From NCBI GenBank assembly GCA_000421085.1, contig ATWE01000009.1, positions 186,001-250,000 on the forward strand: DNA of 64,000 nucleotides. The letters run 5' to 3'. The position numbers were made by a program, and so were the translations under genes. The notes under the pieces were generated by a model. The model was not told where the DNA came from and ran no database searches. It was given only the letters and a program-made list of their open reading frames with translations. Within the stretch, counting starts at the first letter, position 1, and each line of letters begins with the position of its first letter. Below, piece by piece: positions 53,427-62,670 of this stretch. Source of the stretch: Ensifer sp. USDA 6670. GTDB lineage: Bacteria; Pseudomonadota; Alphaproteobacteria; Rhizobiales; Rhizobiaceae.

Positions 53427-55532
53427 TCATCCCGCTCTCGATGCCGAGCGAAGACCATAAAGCCTTGCAATATCTTCCCGCATGAATGGGGTCCGATCCT
53501 TGTCTACCTGTTCCTGATAGGTCCGGGCATATTGATGGCCGGAATAGACGGCAGCTGCGATCAGGCCAGGCGCGAGGCAGTCGCCGAGGCGGGTCACGGT
53601 CTTGATGCCGGCATCGGCCCACTCGCCTTCGCGTGCCTTGAGCTCCAGCCACAGCATTTCGTCCGGCAGGCGGGCGGTGACCGGGACGAGAGTGGCGCAA
53701 TCGACCGCGCGCGTCCTGCCGCTGTAGATGCAGGATAGTTCCAGCTGGTCTTTCGTGCGACCGGCGAGGGCCATGGCCGTGACGATCTCCACGCCGAGAC
53801 CGATGAGGCGCTTCTGGATACGTGCTTGCTCCAGCGTGTTCCTGCTCCAGGGTGAGACCTGGGATTCGGGCGTTACGAAGGTGACCGTGCGTCCCCTCCT
53901 GGCGAGCAGTTCGGCGAGCACGCTGCCCATGTAGAAGCAATCGTCGTCGAAGACGATGACGGGACCGTCCTCCGGCACCGCTTCGGCGCCCTCGGAAAGA
54001 ATGGCGTCGGGAGAGACGAGGATGCCTTCCGACAGAAAATCGAGCGGCACCCGGTGGGTGCGGCCAACGCCGTCGGTCCGCCAGCTCGCTCCGGTCGCGA
54101 TCGCCACATGGGGGATGCCGTATTGCAATATGTCGGCGGCCGAAAGCGGACTGTGCAGGTAAAGCTCGGCATTGACGCGGGTGCTGAGTTGGCCGATGCG
54201 CCAGTCGCGCACGCGGCCCCAGGTCGCGAGACCGGGTAAGCGAGATTCGCGCGCAACGCGACCGCCCCATTCGCCGCCGCCTTCCGCCAGCATGACATCG
54301 ACGCCGCGCTGGGCAAGCGCCCGTGCCGCTTCCAGACCCGCCGGTCCGCCGCCGACAATGAGGGCGGGTTCGGGAGTTTCGGACTTTGCGATGGTCTCCG
54401 GATGCCAGCCCTTGCGCCATTCCTCGCCGATCGTCGGGTTCTGCGTGCAGCGCATCGGTATGTTGGTATTGTCGCCGGAGGTGCAGATGTTGCAGCCGAT
54501 GCATTCGCGGATGTCATCGATGCGCCCTTCCTCGATCTTCTTCGGCAGGAAGGGATCGGCGATCGACGGGCGCGCGGCGCCGATGAAGTCCAAAATGCCC
54601 TTTTTGATAACCCGCACCATGCTGTCCGGCGACGTATAGCGGCCGACGCCGACCACCGGCTTGGTCGTGACGGATTTGACGAAGCGGATATAGGGCTCCT
54701 GGTAGCCTTCCTCGGAGAAACGGGACGTCTGGCTATCGTTCGACCAGTCGGAGAGATTGACATCCCAAAGGTCCGGAAGTTCGCCGAGCGCCGAAATGAT
54801 GTCTTTCCCTTCCCCCTCGCAGGTGATCCCGGACGGGCCCATCAGTTCGTCGACGGCAAGGCGCACCGCCAGCGCACAGGTGTCGCCGATCGCCTCGCGC
54901 ACATCATCGAGAATTTCTCGAAACAGGCGGAGCCGGTTTTCGAAGGAGCCGCCATATTCGTCGCTGCGGTCGTTATGGCGGCGGGACAGGAAGTGCTGCA
55001 ACACACTCATGTCGTGGCCGGCATAGAGGTAGACGATATCGAAGCCGGCCTTTTTGGCGCGCAGCGCGGCATTGCGATACCAACGGCGCATGTCGGCGAT
55101 GTCGGCCTTGTCCATTGCGCGCGCCTGGACAGGATCAAGGCTGTCGCTGACGGCGTGCGAGGGAGCGAGCGGGATCATCCGGCTGAAACGGTTGGCGACG
55201 TGCAGGCCGTTGTGCACGAGCTGGATGGCCGCGAGGCTGCCATGGGCATGGATACGTTCCGTGACGGCGGTAAGAGCCGGCAGATCGCCGTCGTCCCAAA
55301 GACGAGCTTCGTTGGCTGGCGTCAGGTCCGATGTCGGGTGGATTTCCGCCTCCTGGGTGGAAACGACGGCCCAACCGCCTTCCGCCTTCATGCCGCGCAG
55401 ATGGGCTTCCGCATTGGGATAGCGGTAGCCCATGCCGGAACAGTGGGGCACCTGATAGAAGCGGTTGCGGGCCGTGACCGGTCCGATCTTGACGGGTTCG
55501 AAGAGAATATCGAAGCGGGGGTCTCGTGACAT
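53427..55532 (-). CDS. FMN/FAD/[4Fe-4S] oxidoreductase of the trimethylamine dehydrogenase / dimethylglycine dehydrogenase-like family
   Basis: A 701-residue multidomain flavoprotein. The N-terminal OYE-like barrel (about 1-340) has DILFEPVKIGPVTARNRFYQ, YLYAGHDMSVLQHFLSRRHNDRSDEYGGSFENRLR and VGVGRYTSPDSMV; the iron-sulfur Cys cluster follows (RECIGCNICTSGDNTNIPMRC). A dinucleotide domain begins LIVGGGPAGLEAARALA. The family includes trimethylamine, dimethylamine and N-methylamino-acid demethylases, and 2,4-dienoyl-CoA reductase. Which one is not clear; the ending and context favour an N-methyl or amine substrate. A palindrome lies upstream at 55632. Confidence 0.85.
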   Translation of the reverse strand: MSRDPRFDILFEPVKIGPVTARNRFYQVPHCSGMGYRYPNAEAHLRGMKAEGGWAVVSTQEAEIHPTSDLTPANEARLWDDGDLPALTAVTERIHAHGSLAAIQLVHNGLHVANRFSRMIPLAPSHAVSDSLDPVQARAMDKADIADMRRWYRNAALRAKKAGFDIVYLYAGHDMSVLQHFLSRRHNDRSDEYGGSFENRLRLFREILDDVREAIGDTCALAVRLAVDELMGPSGITCEGEGKDIISALGELPDLWDVNLSDWSNDSQTSRFSEEGYQEPYIRFVKSVTTKPVVGVGRYTSPDSMVRVIKKGILDFIGAARPSIADPFLPKKIEEGRIDDIRECIGCNICTSGDNTNIPMRCTQNPTIGEEWRKGWHPETIAKSETPEPALIVGGGPAGLEAARALAQRGVDVMLAEGGGEWGGRVARESRLPGLATWGRVRDWRIGQLSTRVNAELYLHSPLSAADILQYGIPHVAIATGASWRTDGVGRTHRVPLDFLSEGILVSPDAILSEGAEAVPEDGPVIVFDDDCFYMGSVLAELLARRGRTVTFVTPESQVSPWSRNTLEQARIQKRLIGLGVEIVTAMALAGRTKDQLELSCIYSGRTRAVDCATLVPVTARLPDEMLWLELKAREGEWADAGIKTVTRLGDCLAPGLIAAAVYSGHQYARTYQEQVDKDRTPFMREDIARLYGLRSASRAG

Positions 55533-55631
55533 TTCCTGCCATCCTGAAGAAAGCTGCGGTCCACCGCGCCGGAGTTCGGCGGGTGGGTGGCCGCCAAAAT
55601 ATCGGGAACCTTCGGTCAGGCAAGAGATTTG

Positions 55632-55647
55632 TTATACGAGTGTATAA
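55632..55647. promoter_or_regulatory. candidate operator upstream of the flavoprotein gene
   Basis: TTATAC (55632-55637) and GTATAA (55642-55647) are exact inverted repeats separated by 4 nt. The site is 100 nt upstream of the flavoprotein start, within the gap after the hydrolase gene. It resembles GntR-type sites with ATAC/GTAT half-sites. Confidence 0.45.
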
Positions 55648-55730
55648 TATTATGCTGCGGCGAACTTCTTCGGCGCCCAACCTTTGCCGCCGCGACCATT
55701 TCGCGCCTTGGCCTGAAGCGCCTTCAGGGT

Positions 55731-56576
55731 TCACCGGGTTGGCCGGGCCACCAAATCGTGAAGCTGCCGGCCGAGTACGCCGTCGGTATCGGCCAGATCC
55801 AGAACGACGCTCATGTGGTTGAGATCAGGAACCGGGAGTAGTTCGGCACTCTCGTCCTGCGCGCGCAGCAGCTCACAGAGCCCGGCCGCTTGATTGTGGA
55901 ATGGCGCCGTCTCGTCCCCGCCATAGGCGATGATGCGCCTCGGGCAGTGGAGCTGCGAACTGGTGAGAGGCGACCATGCGGCCGCTTCCATCGGTGTCAT
56001 CTCCGCTTCGTGTCGAAGGAAGCTGTCCGGTATCCCTGACAGGTCGTAGATTCCGCTTAGGAGCAGCAAGCCTTGAAGCGTCGGCAGGGAGGGCGGGTAG
56101 GCGTCCTCGGGCCCGGTCGCGGCGAGGAAGGAGGCAAGATGCGCGCCTGCCGAATGACCGCTGACGGTGAGCCGCGCAGGATCCGCGCCGAAATCCTTGG
56201 CGTGAGCCTGAAGCCAGAGCACCGATCGCCGAATCTGATCCACCAGCACGCCCAGGCGTTTGCCAGGCATCAGGTCGTATTCGACCAAGGCCGCAATGCC
56301 GCCCGCCGCAAGAACCGGTGCAGCGACGAAACGATAGTTGACCTTTTCGCCGGAGCGCCAGTATCCGCCGTGAACGAACACGTGCAGGGGCGCACCGGCC
56401 TGCGGGCGCTCCGGCAAGATGACATCGACGACCTCCCGGGCACCCGAGCCGTACGGTATGTCTGCCCGCACATCGGCGCGCGCCGACAGAGCCCGGCTGC
56501 GTTCGGCAAACTCTGCGGCGATGGCGTCGAAATCGGGCACGAAGTCGCGAATGCGGTAAAGGTCCTGTGCTGTCAT
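55731..56576 (-). CDS. alpha/beta hydrolase (kynurenine-formamidase-like)
   Basis: A 281-residue alpha/beta hydrolase. The oxyanion motif HGGYW is at about residue 70, the nucleophile elbow is in SGHSAGAHLASF and the late His in NHMSVV. This combination is typical of the BNA7/kynurenine formamidase branch, which also contains carbamate/ester hydrolases. Gene order after the ALDH and before the flavoprotein suggests it deacylates an intermediate. Substrate is unknown. Confidence 0.85.
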   Translation of the reverse strand: MTAQDLYRIRDFVPDFDAIAAEFAERSRALSARADVRADIPYGSGAREVVDVILPERPQAGAPLHVFVHGGYWRSGEKVNYRFVAAPVLAAGGIAALVEYDLMPGKRLGVLVDQIRRSVLWLQAHAKDFGADPARLTVSGHSAGAHLASFLAATGPEDAYPPSLPTLQGLLLLSGIYDLSGIPDSFLRHEAEMTPMEAAAWSPLTSSQLHCPRRIIAYGGDETAPFHNQAAGLCELLRAQDESAELLPVPDLNHMSVVLDLADTDGVLGRQLHDLVARPTR

Positions 56577-56591
56577 CGTCTGCTCCGCCGA

Positions 56592-58055
56592 TCAATAATC
56601 AACTGCGTAATATTTCGGCTCCATGAATTCCAGAATGCCGGTAACGCCGCCTTCGCGGCCAAGGCCGCTCTGTTTGACGCCGCCGAAGGGAGCGGCGGGG
56701 TCTGACATCAGGCCTCTGTTGATGCCGAGCATGCCGGTTTCGATGCGCTTGCCCACCTTCATCGCACGTTTGAGATCGCGGCTGTAGATATACGCGGCGA
56801 GGCCATACTCCGTATTGTTTGCGAGGCGGATCGCCTCGTCGTCGCTTTCGAACTTGTAGACAGGCGCGACCGGTCCGAAGATTTCCTCACGTGCGATCGA
56901 CGCGTTTACGGGGACGTTTTCGAGTACCGTCGGCGGATAGAAATATCCGTTTTCCGTAAGCGGTTTGCCGCCGGTCGTTGCCCGCGCACCCGCAGCGAGT
57001 GCCTCTGAGACGAGCCGGTCGATCTTGCGGACGGCGTTTTGCGTGATCATCGGTCCACATTGCGTTTCGGGATCGTAGCCTGGACCGATCTTCAGTGACA
57101 TCATTCGTGCCGTGAGGCCGGCGACAAACGCATCATGGATGCCTGCCTGGACATAGAAACGATTGGCGGCAGTGCAGGCTTCTCCAGCGTTTCGCATCTT
57201 GGCGATCATCGCACCGTCGAGTGCCGTCTCGAGGTCCGCGTCGTCGAACACGATGAAGGGCGCATTGCCGCCGAGCTCCATCGAGCAGCTGACGACCGAC
57301 TTGGCGGCTTCGGCAAGAAGAACGCGGCCAACGCCGGTCGAGCCGGTGAATGAAAGCTTTCGAACGCGCGGATCGGCGAGCATCGCATTCGTTATTCCGC
57401 CTGGATTGCTTGTGGTCAGCACGTTGACGACGCCAGGCGGGACGCCCGCCTCTTCGCCGAGGCGGGCCATGGCATAGGCCGTCAACGGCGTTTCCGAGGC
57501 AGGTTTCAGGATCACCGTGCAGCCGGCGGCGAGGGCGGGGCCGATCTTGCGCGTCGCCATAGCGGCGGGGAAATTCCATGGCGTGATTAGGACGGCAATG
57601 CCGATCGGCTCATGGTCCACGAGGATATTGTGCGACCCGGAGGGAGTGTGCCGGAATTCGCCCGGAATGCGGGTCGCCTCTTCAGCGTACCAGCGGAAGA
57701 ATTCGGCGGCATACGCGATTTCGCCGCGTGCGTCGGCCAGGGCCTTGCCGTTTTCCAGTGCGATGAGCGTTGCAAGCTCCTCAGCGTGCTGTGTCATCAG
57801 CTGATACCAGCGCCGCAGGATTTCCGAGCGCTGGCGAGCCGGAGTGGCGCGCCACCCGGCGGCAGCGGCATCCGCGGCATCGACTGCGCGCTGTGCGTCC
57901 TCGATGGAGGCGTCGGCGACCTCGGCCAGCAGATTACCGGTCGAAGGGTCGAGAACGGCTATTCCGCTGCCGCTTCGCCATTTGCCGCCAATGTAGAGCC
58001 CCCCGGCATGCAGGGCAGGATCGGCGTAGCCGGAAAACTTGGCATGGAACGTCAT
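56592..58055 (-). CDS. NAD(P)-dependent aldehyde dehydrogenase (succinate-semialdehyde-dehydrogenase-like)
   Basis: A 487-residue ALDH: cofactor segment LITPWNFPAAMATRKIGPALAAG, glycine loop FTGSTGVGRVLL, catalytic Glu in MELGGNAPFIVF and Cys in NAGEACTAANRFYV. The MELGGNAP and YGLAAYIYSRD segments fit the GabD branch. It follows the Fe-alcohol dehydrogenase by 16 nt, so the two likely oxidise an alcohol to acid via an aldehyde. Confidence 0.9.
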   Translation of the reverse strand: MTFHAKFSGYADPALHAGGLYIGGKWRSGSGIAVLDPSTGNLLAEVADASIEDAQRAVDAADAAAAGWRATPARQRSEILRRWYQLMTQHAEELATLIALENGKALADARGEIAYAAEFFRWYAEEATRIPGEFRHTPSGSHNILVDHEPIGIAVLITPWNFPAAMATRKIGPALAAGCTVILKPASETPLTAYAMARLGEEAGVPPGVVNVLTTSNPGGITNAMLADPRVRKLSFTGSTGVGRVLLAEAAKSVVSCSMELGGNAPFIVFDDADLETALDGAMIAKMRNAGEACTAANRFYVQAGIHDAFVAGLTARMMSLKIGPGYDPETQCGPMITQNAVRKIDRLVSEALAAGARATTGGKPLTENGYFYPPTVLENVPVNASIAREEIFGPVAPVYKFESDDEAIRLANNTEYGLAAYIYSRDLKRAMKVGKRIETGMLGINRGLMSDPAAPFGGVKQSGLGREGGVTGILEFMEPKYYAVDY

Positions 58056-58071
58056 GGAGGGTCCTTTCGAC

Positions 58072-59271
58072 TCAGTTCAGGCGGGAGCGGTCGCCGCAAT
58101 GGGCGGCGGCGACGAGGTTGCGCATTTGGTGCGGGTTCAGGGGGCGGGGATTGTTCTGGATGAGGCGTGCAATGCCCGAGCTTTGTTCCGCCACCCAGTC
58201 GATCCGGTCTTCCTCGAGGCCGAGATCCCGCAGCGTGGCGGGAATGCCGATGCGTTCGAAAAGCGAAACGAGGGCAGGGATCACTTCATCCGGCCCGCCG
58301 AGCCCGGCCGCATGCGCGATCTGCGCGAGTTCACCGCGGATGAGCGGCGCATTCCAAGTCATGACATAGGGCATGAGACAGGCGACACCGAGGCCATGCG
58401 CGGTATGGGTGAGCGCGCCGACAGGGTACTGGATGGCGTGGGCCGCGGCAGTGCCCGCCACCCCGAAGGCAAGACCGGCGAGCGTTGCGCCGAGCATCAC
58501 CTTTTCGCGCGCGCCGGCGTCGGCGCCGTCCTTGCAGGCCCTCTCCAGCCCCTGCCACAGGAGGGTAATGGCGCTAAGGGCAAAGTGATCGGAAAGCTCG
58601 TTCTTGCCGACGAAGACGCGCTGCTGCGCGATGCCGGGGACGGGCTCGCGCCGGATCGCCGTGAAGGCTTCGATCGCATGCGTCAGGGCGTCCGCGCCGG
58701 CGATCGCAGTCAGGCCGGGTGGGCAGGAGAGGGTGAGTTCGGGGTCGCAGATTGATACCGCCGGGATCAGGTGCGGGCTTGAAATGCCAACTTTCAGGCT
58801 GCGCTCGGCATCCGAAAGCACGGCGACGGGCGTCACCTCCGAGCCGGTGCCGGCGGTGGTGGGAATTGCGATCAATGGCATCACGGGGCCGGGTACGGCA
58901 TATTCGCCATAATAGTCCTGTGGCCGCCCTCCGTAGGTAAGGATGAGGGCGATGCATTTCGCCATGTCGAGACAGGACCCGCCACCGATGCCGATGACGA
59001 GGTCCGGGGCAAAGCCCCTGGCCGCCGCAGCGCTCACGACGGCCGAATCCACGGGGACGTCCGGCAGGGTGGAACTGTCCACCATCACCTCAAGCCCTGC
59101 CTCTTCGAGTTGCCGCACCAGCGCAAGCAAGTCGGCATCCACTGCAAGGCGCGTGTCCGTGACGATCAGCGCGCGCTGGCCGAGCTTGGAGGCGATGCCG
59201 CCAAGGGCATGGCGCTGCCCGGCGCCGAAAAGCAGTTCGCGCGGCGCCCTTAGTGTGCCGAATAGGTTCAT
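58072..59271 (-). CDS. iron-containing alcohol dehydrogenase
   Basis: A 399-residue group III ADH. NAD-binding GIGGGSCLDMAKCIAL; metal ligands in DALTHAIEAF and the HAIQYPVGALTHTAHGLGVA stretch. It oxidises an alcohol or reduces an aldehyde/ketone; the specific substrate is unknown. Between the Ldh gene (21 nt) and the ALDH gene (16 nt), so it is clearly in one operon. Confidence 0.92.
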   Translation of the reverse strand: MNLFGTLRAPRELLFGAGQRHALGGIASKLGQRALIVTDTRLAVDADLLALVRQLEEAGLEVMVDSSTLPDVPVDSAVVSAAAARGFAPDLVIGIGGGSCLDMAKCIALILTYGGRPQDYYGEYAVPGPVMPLIAIPTTAGTGSEVTPVAVLSDAERSLKVGISSPHLIPAVSICDPELTLSCPPGLTAIAGADALTHAIEAFTAIRREPVPGIAQQRVFVGKNELSDHFALSAITLLWQGLERACKDGADAGAREKVMLGATLAGLAFGVAGTAAAHAIQYPVGALTHTAHGLGVACLMPYVMTWNAPLIRGELAQIAHAAGLGGPDEVIPALVSLFERIGIPATLRDLGLEEDRIDWVAEQSSGIARLIQNNPRPLNPHQMRNLVAAAHCGDRSRLN

Positions 59272-59292
59272 TCCGTATGTCCTCCGATGAAT

Positions 59293-60297
59293 TCAGGCGA
59301 CCTCGAGGGCCGTAAGGTGGTCGAAAAGCGGCTGCGGCAGTTCGATGCCCATCTTCGCTGCTGCAGCACGGCGTGCTCGTGCCCCATCTCCCGGAATGGC
59401 GACCGGTTGCGTAGGGTCGAGCGGGCGGGATAGGCGCAGGCGGTCGAGATAGGCGGCAAGTTCCGGTGGGCTACCGGCGCCTGCAGACGGATCGATCAGA
59501 ATGAGAAGGTCGCCTTTATTGGCGGGATGAATGTCGTCGAGCGTGCCATGCACATCAGGCGCAAGGTCGGACCCGGCAAGCGCCGCGACAAGAAGCTCGA
59601 TCGCAAGGCCCAGGCCATATCCCTTGGCGTCGCCGAAGGGCGCGATCGCCCCTGCCTGTGCCGCGTGCGGATCGGTTGTCGCGTGACCGTCTCGGTCCAC
59701 TGCCCAGCCGGGCGGGATCGCCAGACCGCGCATCGCATGGTTTTTGATCTTGCCCATGGAAACGATGCTGGTCGCGAGATCCAGCACGAAAGGGTGGTCA
59801 CCCGCAGGAATGCCGATCGCGACGGGATTGGTGCCGACCATGGCTTGCGTTCCGCCGAATGGGTGGACGAGCGCTTCGCTGGTCGACATGACAATGCCGA
59901 TCAGGCCGTCTCTTGCGGCGGCTTCCGCATAATAGGCAAGCATTCCCATGTGGTTGGCGTTGTGGATCGCGGCAATGGCGAGCCCTGTCTCCTCAAGGAT
60001 GCGTTGCATGATACGCATGGCGCTCATCATCACGACCGGGCCAAGGCCGCGTTCGCCGTCGACGCTCAGAAAGGAGTCTCTTCGCCAGGTCCCGTTTCCA
60101 CGCGTCGTGGGGTTCGCGAGCCCTTTGTCCAGCCGGGAAAGAAGCAACGGCAGGCGTTGTAGGCCGTGGGAGGGCAATCCGCGCAGCTCGGCCTCCAAGA
60201 GGAGGTCTGCCTGAAGACGGGCGGAGTCGGCGGGAACACCCCGCTTTTCGAGCAGAGCGACGCTCAAATTCCTCAGGCGGGCGGGCGGCAGCCTCAT
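59293..60297 (-). CDS. Ldh-family (malate/L-lactate/ureidoglycolate) dehydrogenase
   Basis: A 334-residue NAD(P)-dependent oxidoreductase of the Ldh_2 family. It has the IHNANHMGMLAYYAEAAARDGLIGIVMS segment with the catalytic His, GTNPVAIGIPAGDHPFVLDLATS and GKIKNHA. The family includes malate, ureidoglycolate and 2,3-diketo-L-gulonate reductases. It is the first gene of the minus-strand operon and divergent from the GntR gene. Substrate is unknown. Confidence 0.9.
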   Translation of the reverse strand: MRLPPARLRNLSVALLEKRGVPADSARLQADLLLEAELRGLPSHGLQRLPLLLSRLDKGLANPTTRGNGTWRRDSFLSVDGERGLGPVVMMSAMRIMQRILEETGLAIAAIHNANHMGMLAYYAEAAARDGLIGIVMSTSEALVHPFGGTQAMVGTNPVAIGIPAGDHPFVLDLATSIVSMGKIKNHAMRGLAIPPGWAVDRDGHATTDPHAAQAGAIAPFGDAKGYGLGLAIELLVAALAGSDLAPDVHGTLDDIHPANKGDLLILIDPSAGAGSPPELAAYLDRLRLSRPLDPTQPVAIPGDGARARRAAAAKMGIELPQPLFDHLTALEVA

Positions 60298-60316
60298 TCT
60301 CAGATCCTATATCAGA

Positions 60317-60338
60317 TCATATACGATATTGTATTTGA
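60317..60338. promoter_or_regulatory. GntR operator candidate between the Ldh operon and the GntR-ABC operon
   Basis: A 22-bp near-palindrome: 9 of 11 base pairs match around a centre at 60327/60328, with ATAC and GTAT half-sites. It lies between the divergent promoters, the normal place for a GntR operator controlling both arms. Confidence 0.6.
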
Positions 60339-60391
60339 CATGCGATATGTTATTTGCAACAAAACGTCGTATGTCAATAAGCAGTCGGAGA

Positions 60392-61084
60392 ATGGCAGTG
60401 GCAATTGCAGCGGAGCGGGCAGGCAGGGCGGCCGGTATTCGCCCGACGAGTGTGGTCGAAGGCGTTTATGATAGCATTTACCACCGACTGATGTCGCTCG
60501 ACATTGCGCCTGGTGCACGCATTCCGATCGATGTCCTCGCGCGCGAACTCGGCGTATCCCAGACGCCGATCCGAGAGGCCCTGAGCCGCTTAGAACGCGA
60601 GGGCCTCGTTCGCAAAGAGCATCTGATCGGCTATAGTGCAGCCCCGCAATGGACGCGCAAGCAGTTCGAAGACCTCTATGCTTTTCGCCTGCTGATCGAA
60701 CCCGAAGCTGCCCGGCTTGCCGCCGTCAACATGACTCCGGAAGCGCTCCAGCAGCTCGAGAATTCCGCGGCCGACATGGGCCACGGCGAGGCGCCGGTCG
60801 ATCGGAACACGCGCTACTCCCGCTTTGCCCGCGCAGATGCGCAGTTCCATGACGCGATCCTGAAAATCGCCGGAAATGACGTGATCCGCAGCACTCTATC
60901 GAACCAGCATGTCCATCTGCACATCTTCCGGCTGATGTTCCACATCCGGGTCACTCAGGAGGCGCTCGAAGAGCATGAGGGCCTGCTGACTGCTTTCCGG
61001 ACGCGTGATCCGCAGGCCGCATACGATGCGATGCGCGTCCACATCGAGCGCTCCCGCGACCGCTTGCTTTCGGCTTTCGAATGA
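60392..61084 (+). CDS. GntR-family (FCD-domain) transcriptional regulator
   Basis: A 230-residue regulator (ATG 60392 chosen; 60371 also possible). The wHTH is MSLDIAPGARIPIDVLARELGVSQTPIREALSRLEREGLV and the FCD domain has ARADAQFHDAILKIAG and a late EEHEGLLTAFRTRD. Its stop overlaps the ABC ATPase start by ATGA. It likely regulates both its own ABC operon and the divergent dehydrogenase operon. Confidence 0.9.
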   Translation: MAVAIAAERAGRAAGIRPTSVVEGVYDSIYHRLMSLDIAPGARIPIDVLARELGVSQTPIREALSRLEREGLVRKEHLIGYSAAPQWTRKQFEDLYAFRLLIEPEAARLAAVNMTPEALQQLENSAADMGHGEAPVDRNTRYSRFARADAQFHDAILKIAGNDVIRSTLSNQHVHLHIFRLMFHIRVTQEALEEHEGLLTAFRTRDPQAAYDAMRVHIERSRDRLLSAFE

Positions 61085-62670
61085 ACGCGGTCCTGCCTTC
61101 CAATGCGGTCGCGCCGCTGCCAAGCCCCGCTGTTGCCGCACTCGCGGCAGAGGGTCTCGGCAAAGCCTACGGTCCGATTACCGTCCTTTCGGACGTCACG
61201 CTTGAGGTTCATGCTGGAGAGGTTCACGCCATTATAGGTGAGAACGGCGCCGGAAAATCGACGCTGATGAAGCTCCTTTCCGGCCATGTTGCCCCAACGG
61301 CCGGCCACCTGCTCTTGGAAGGGAAGCCGGTCGAGTTCAGAAATGCGGTGGAGGCGGAGAATGCCGGCATCGTACTCGTGCACCAGGAAATCCTGCTCGC
61401 CTCTGACCTCACCGTTGCGGAAAACCTGTATTTGGGTCGCGAGGTCGGCCGCGGTCTGCTGGTCAATGACAAGGCGATGAACAGTCGTGCCGCCGAACTC
61501 CTCGCGCGGGTCGGCTCAGTGGCCCGGCCGCGCGACCATGTGGGTGAGCTGCCGCTCGCCCAGCGCCAGCTCGTGCAGATCGCGCGCGCCCTTCTGGACG
61601 AGCGAAAGGTCGTCATCTTCGACGAGCCGACTGCGGTTCTCGCAAACGACGAAGTGGCGGCGCTGCTCGACATCGTTCGCAGCTTGCGCGATCACGGGGT
61701 GGCGGTGCTCTACATCTCCCATCGTCTCGACGAGGTTCAGGCGCTTGCCGACCGCGTCACCGTGCTTCGTGACGGCCGCATGATCGGGACTTGGCCGGCG
61801 GCAGGCCTCGGCCAGCGCGAAATGGCGGAACTGATGGTCGGGCGAGAGCTGGAAATGCTCTATCCGCATAAACGGCCTGCCGCAACCACTGCTCCGATCC
61901 TGTCGGTCACCAACCTTGCCGTCGACAACGGCTCGCAGAAGGTCTCATTTAGCGTCAGCCCCGGCGAAGTGCTGGGTATCGGCGGCATGATCGGGGCGGG
62001 TCGTACCGAACTGATCGAGGGCCTGATGGGTCTTCGTCCGTCAAAGGTTGAAAGCATCGTCCTGAACGGCCGGCAGATCGGGAGCCGCTCCGTCCGTACC
62101 CTGATGGACGCCGGCCTTGTCTACCTCACCGAGGACCGCAAGGGCAAAGGCCTGCTCCTGGAGGAGAAGCTCGGTCCTAACCTCACCCTGCAGGCGCTCG
62201 ATGCGGTCAATCCGGGTGTCTTTCTCGACAAGCGGGGAGAGCTTTCCAGCCTTCGAAAGGCGGTGGCCGATTACGACATCCGCGTGCGCTCGCTACGCCT
62301 TGAAGCCAGCCAGCTTTCGGGTGGGAACCAGCAGAAGCTGCTTCTTGCCAAGGTCATGATGGCCGATCCCACGGTGATCATCATCGATGAGCCGACGCGC
62401 GGGATCGATATCGGCAACAAGAGCCAGATCTATGAATTCATCGACCGGATGGTGCGCGCCGGCAAGGCCTGCATCGTCATCTCGTCGGAAATGCCGGAAC
62501 TCGTCGGTCTTTCCGACCGCGTCCTGGTGATGCGTGCCGGGAGGATCGTCGCTGAGCTGAGCGGCAATGAAATCAATGAGGAAAATGTCGTCTACGCCGC
62601 CACGACCGGTGGCGCGGACGTCGGGGAGGAGAAACATGACCGCAGCGACAGCAACACTCGCGCCCACTGA
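61081..62670 (+). CDS. sugar ABC transporter ATPase (RbsA-type)
   Basis: A 529-residue protein with two ABC domains. First: IIGENGAGKSTLMKLLSG, LPLAQRQLVQIARAL, VVIFDEPTAVLA. Second: GIGGMIGAGRTELIEGLMG (degenerate Walker A, normal for the family), LSGGNQQKLLLAKVMMA, IIIDEPTRGIDIG. The C-terminal tail overlaps the start of the permease by about 35 nt. It energises uptake of a sugar or sugar-like compound. Confidence 0.93.
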   Translation: MNAVLPSNAVAPLPSPAVAALAAEGLGKAYGPITVLSDVTLEVHAGEVHAIIGENGAGKSTLMKLLSGHVAPTAGHLLLEGKPVEFRNAVEAENAGIVLVHQEILLASDLTVAENLYLGREVGRGLLVNDKAMNSRAAELLARVGSVARPRDHVGELPLAQRQLVQIARALLDERKVVIFDEPTAVLANDEVAALLDIVRSLRDHGVAVLYISHRLDEVQALADRVTVLRDGRMIGTWPAAGLGQREMAELMVGRELEMLYPHKRPAATTAPILSVTNLAVDNGSQKVSFSVSPGEVLGIGGMIGAGRTELIEGLMGLRPSKVESIVLNGRQIGSRSVRTLMDAGLVYLTEDRKGKGLLLEEKLGPNLTLQALDAVNPGVFLDKRGELSSLRKAVADYDIRVRSLRLEASQLSGGNQQKLLLAKVMMADPTVIIIDEPTRGIDIGNKSQIYEFIDRMVRAGKACIVISSEMPELVGLSDRVLVMRAGRIVAELSGNEINEENVVYAATTGGADVGEEKHDRSDSNTRAH

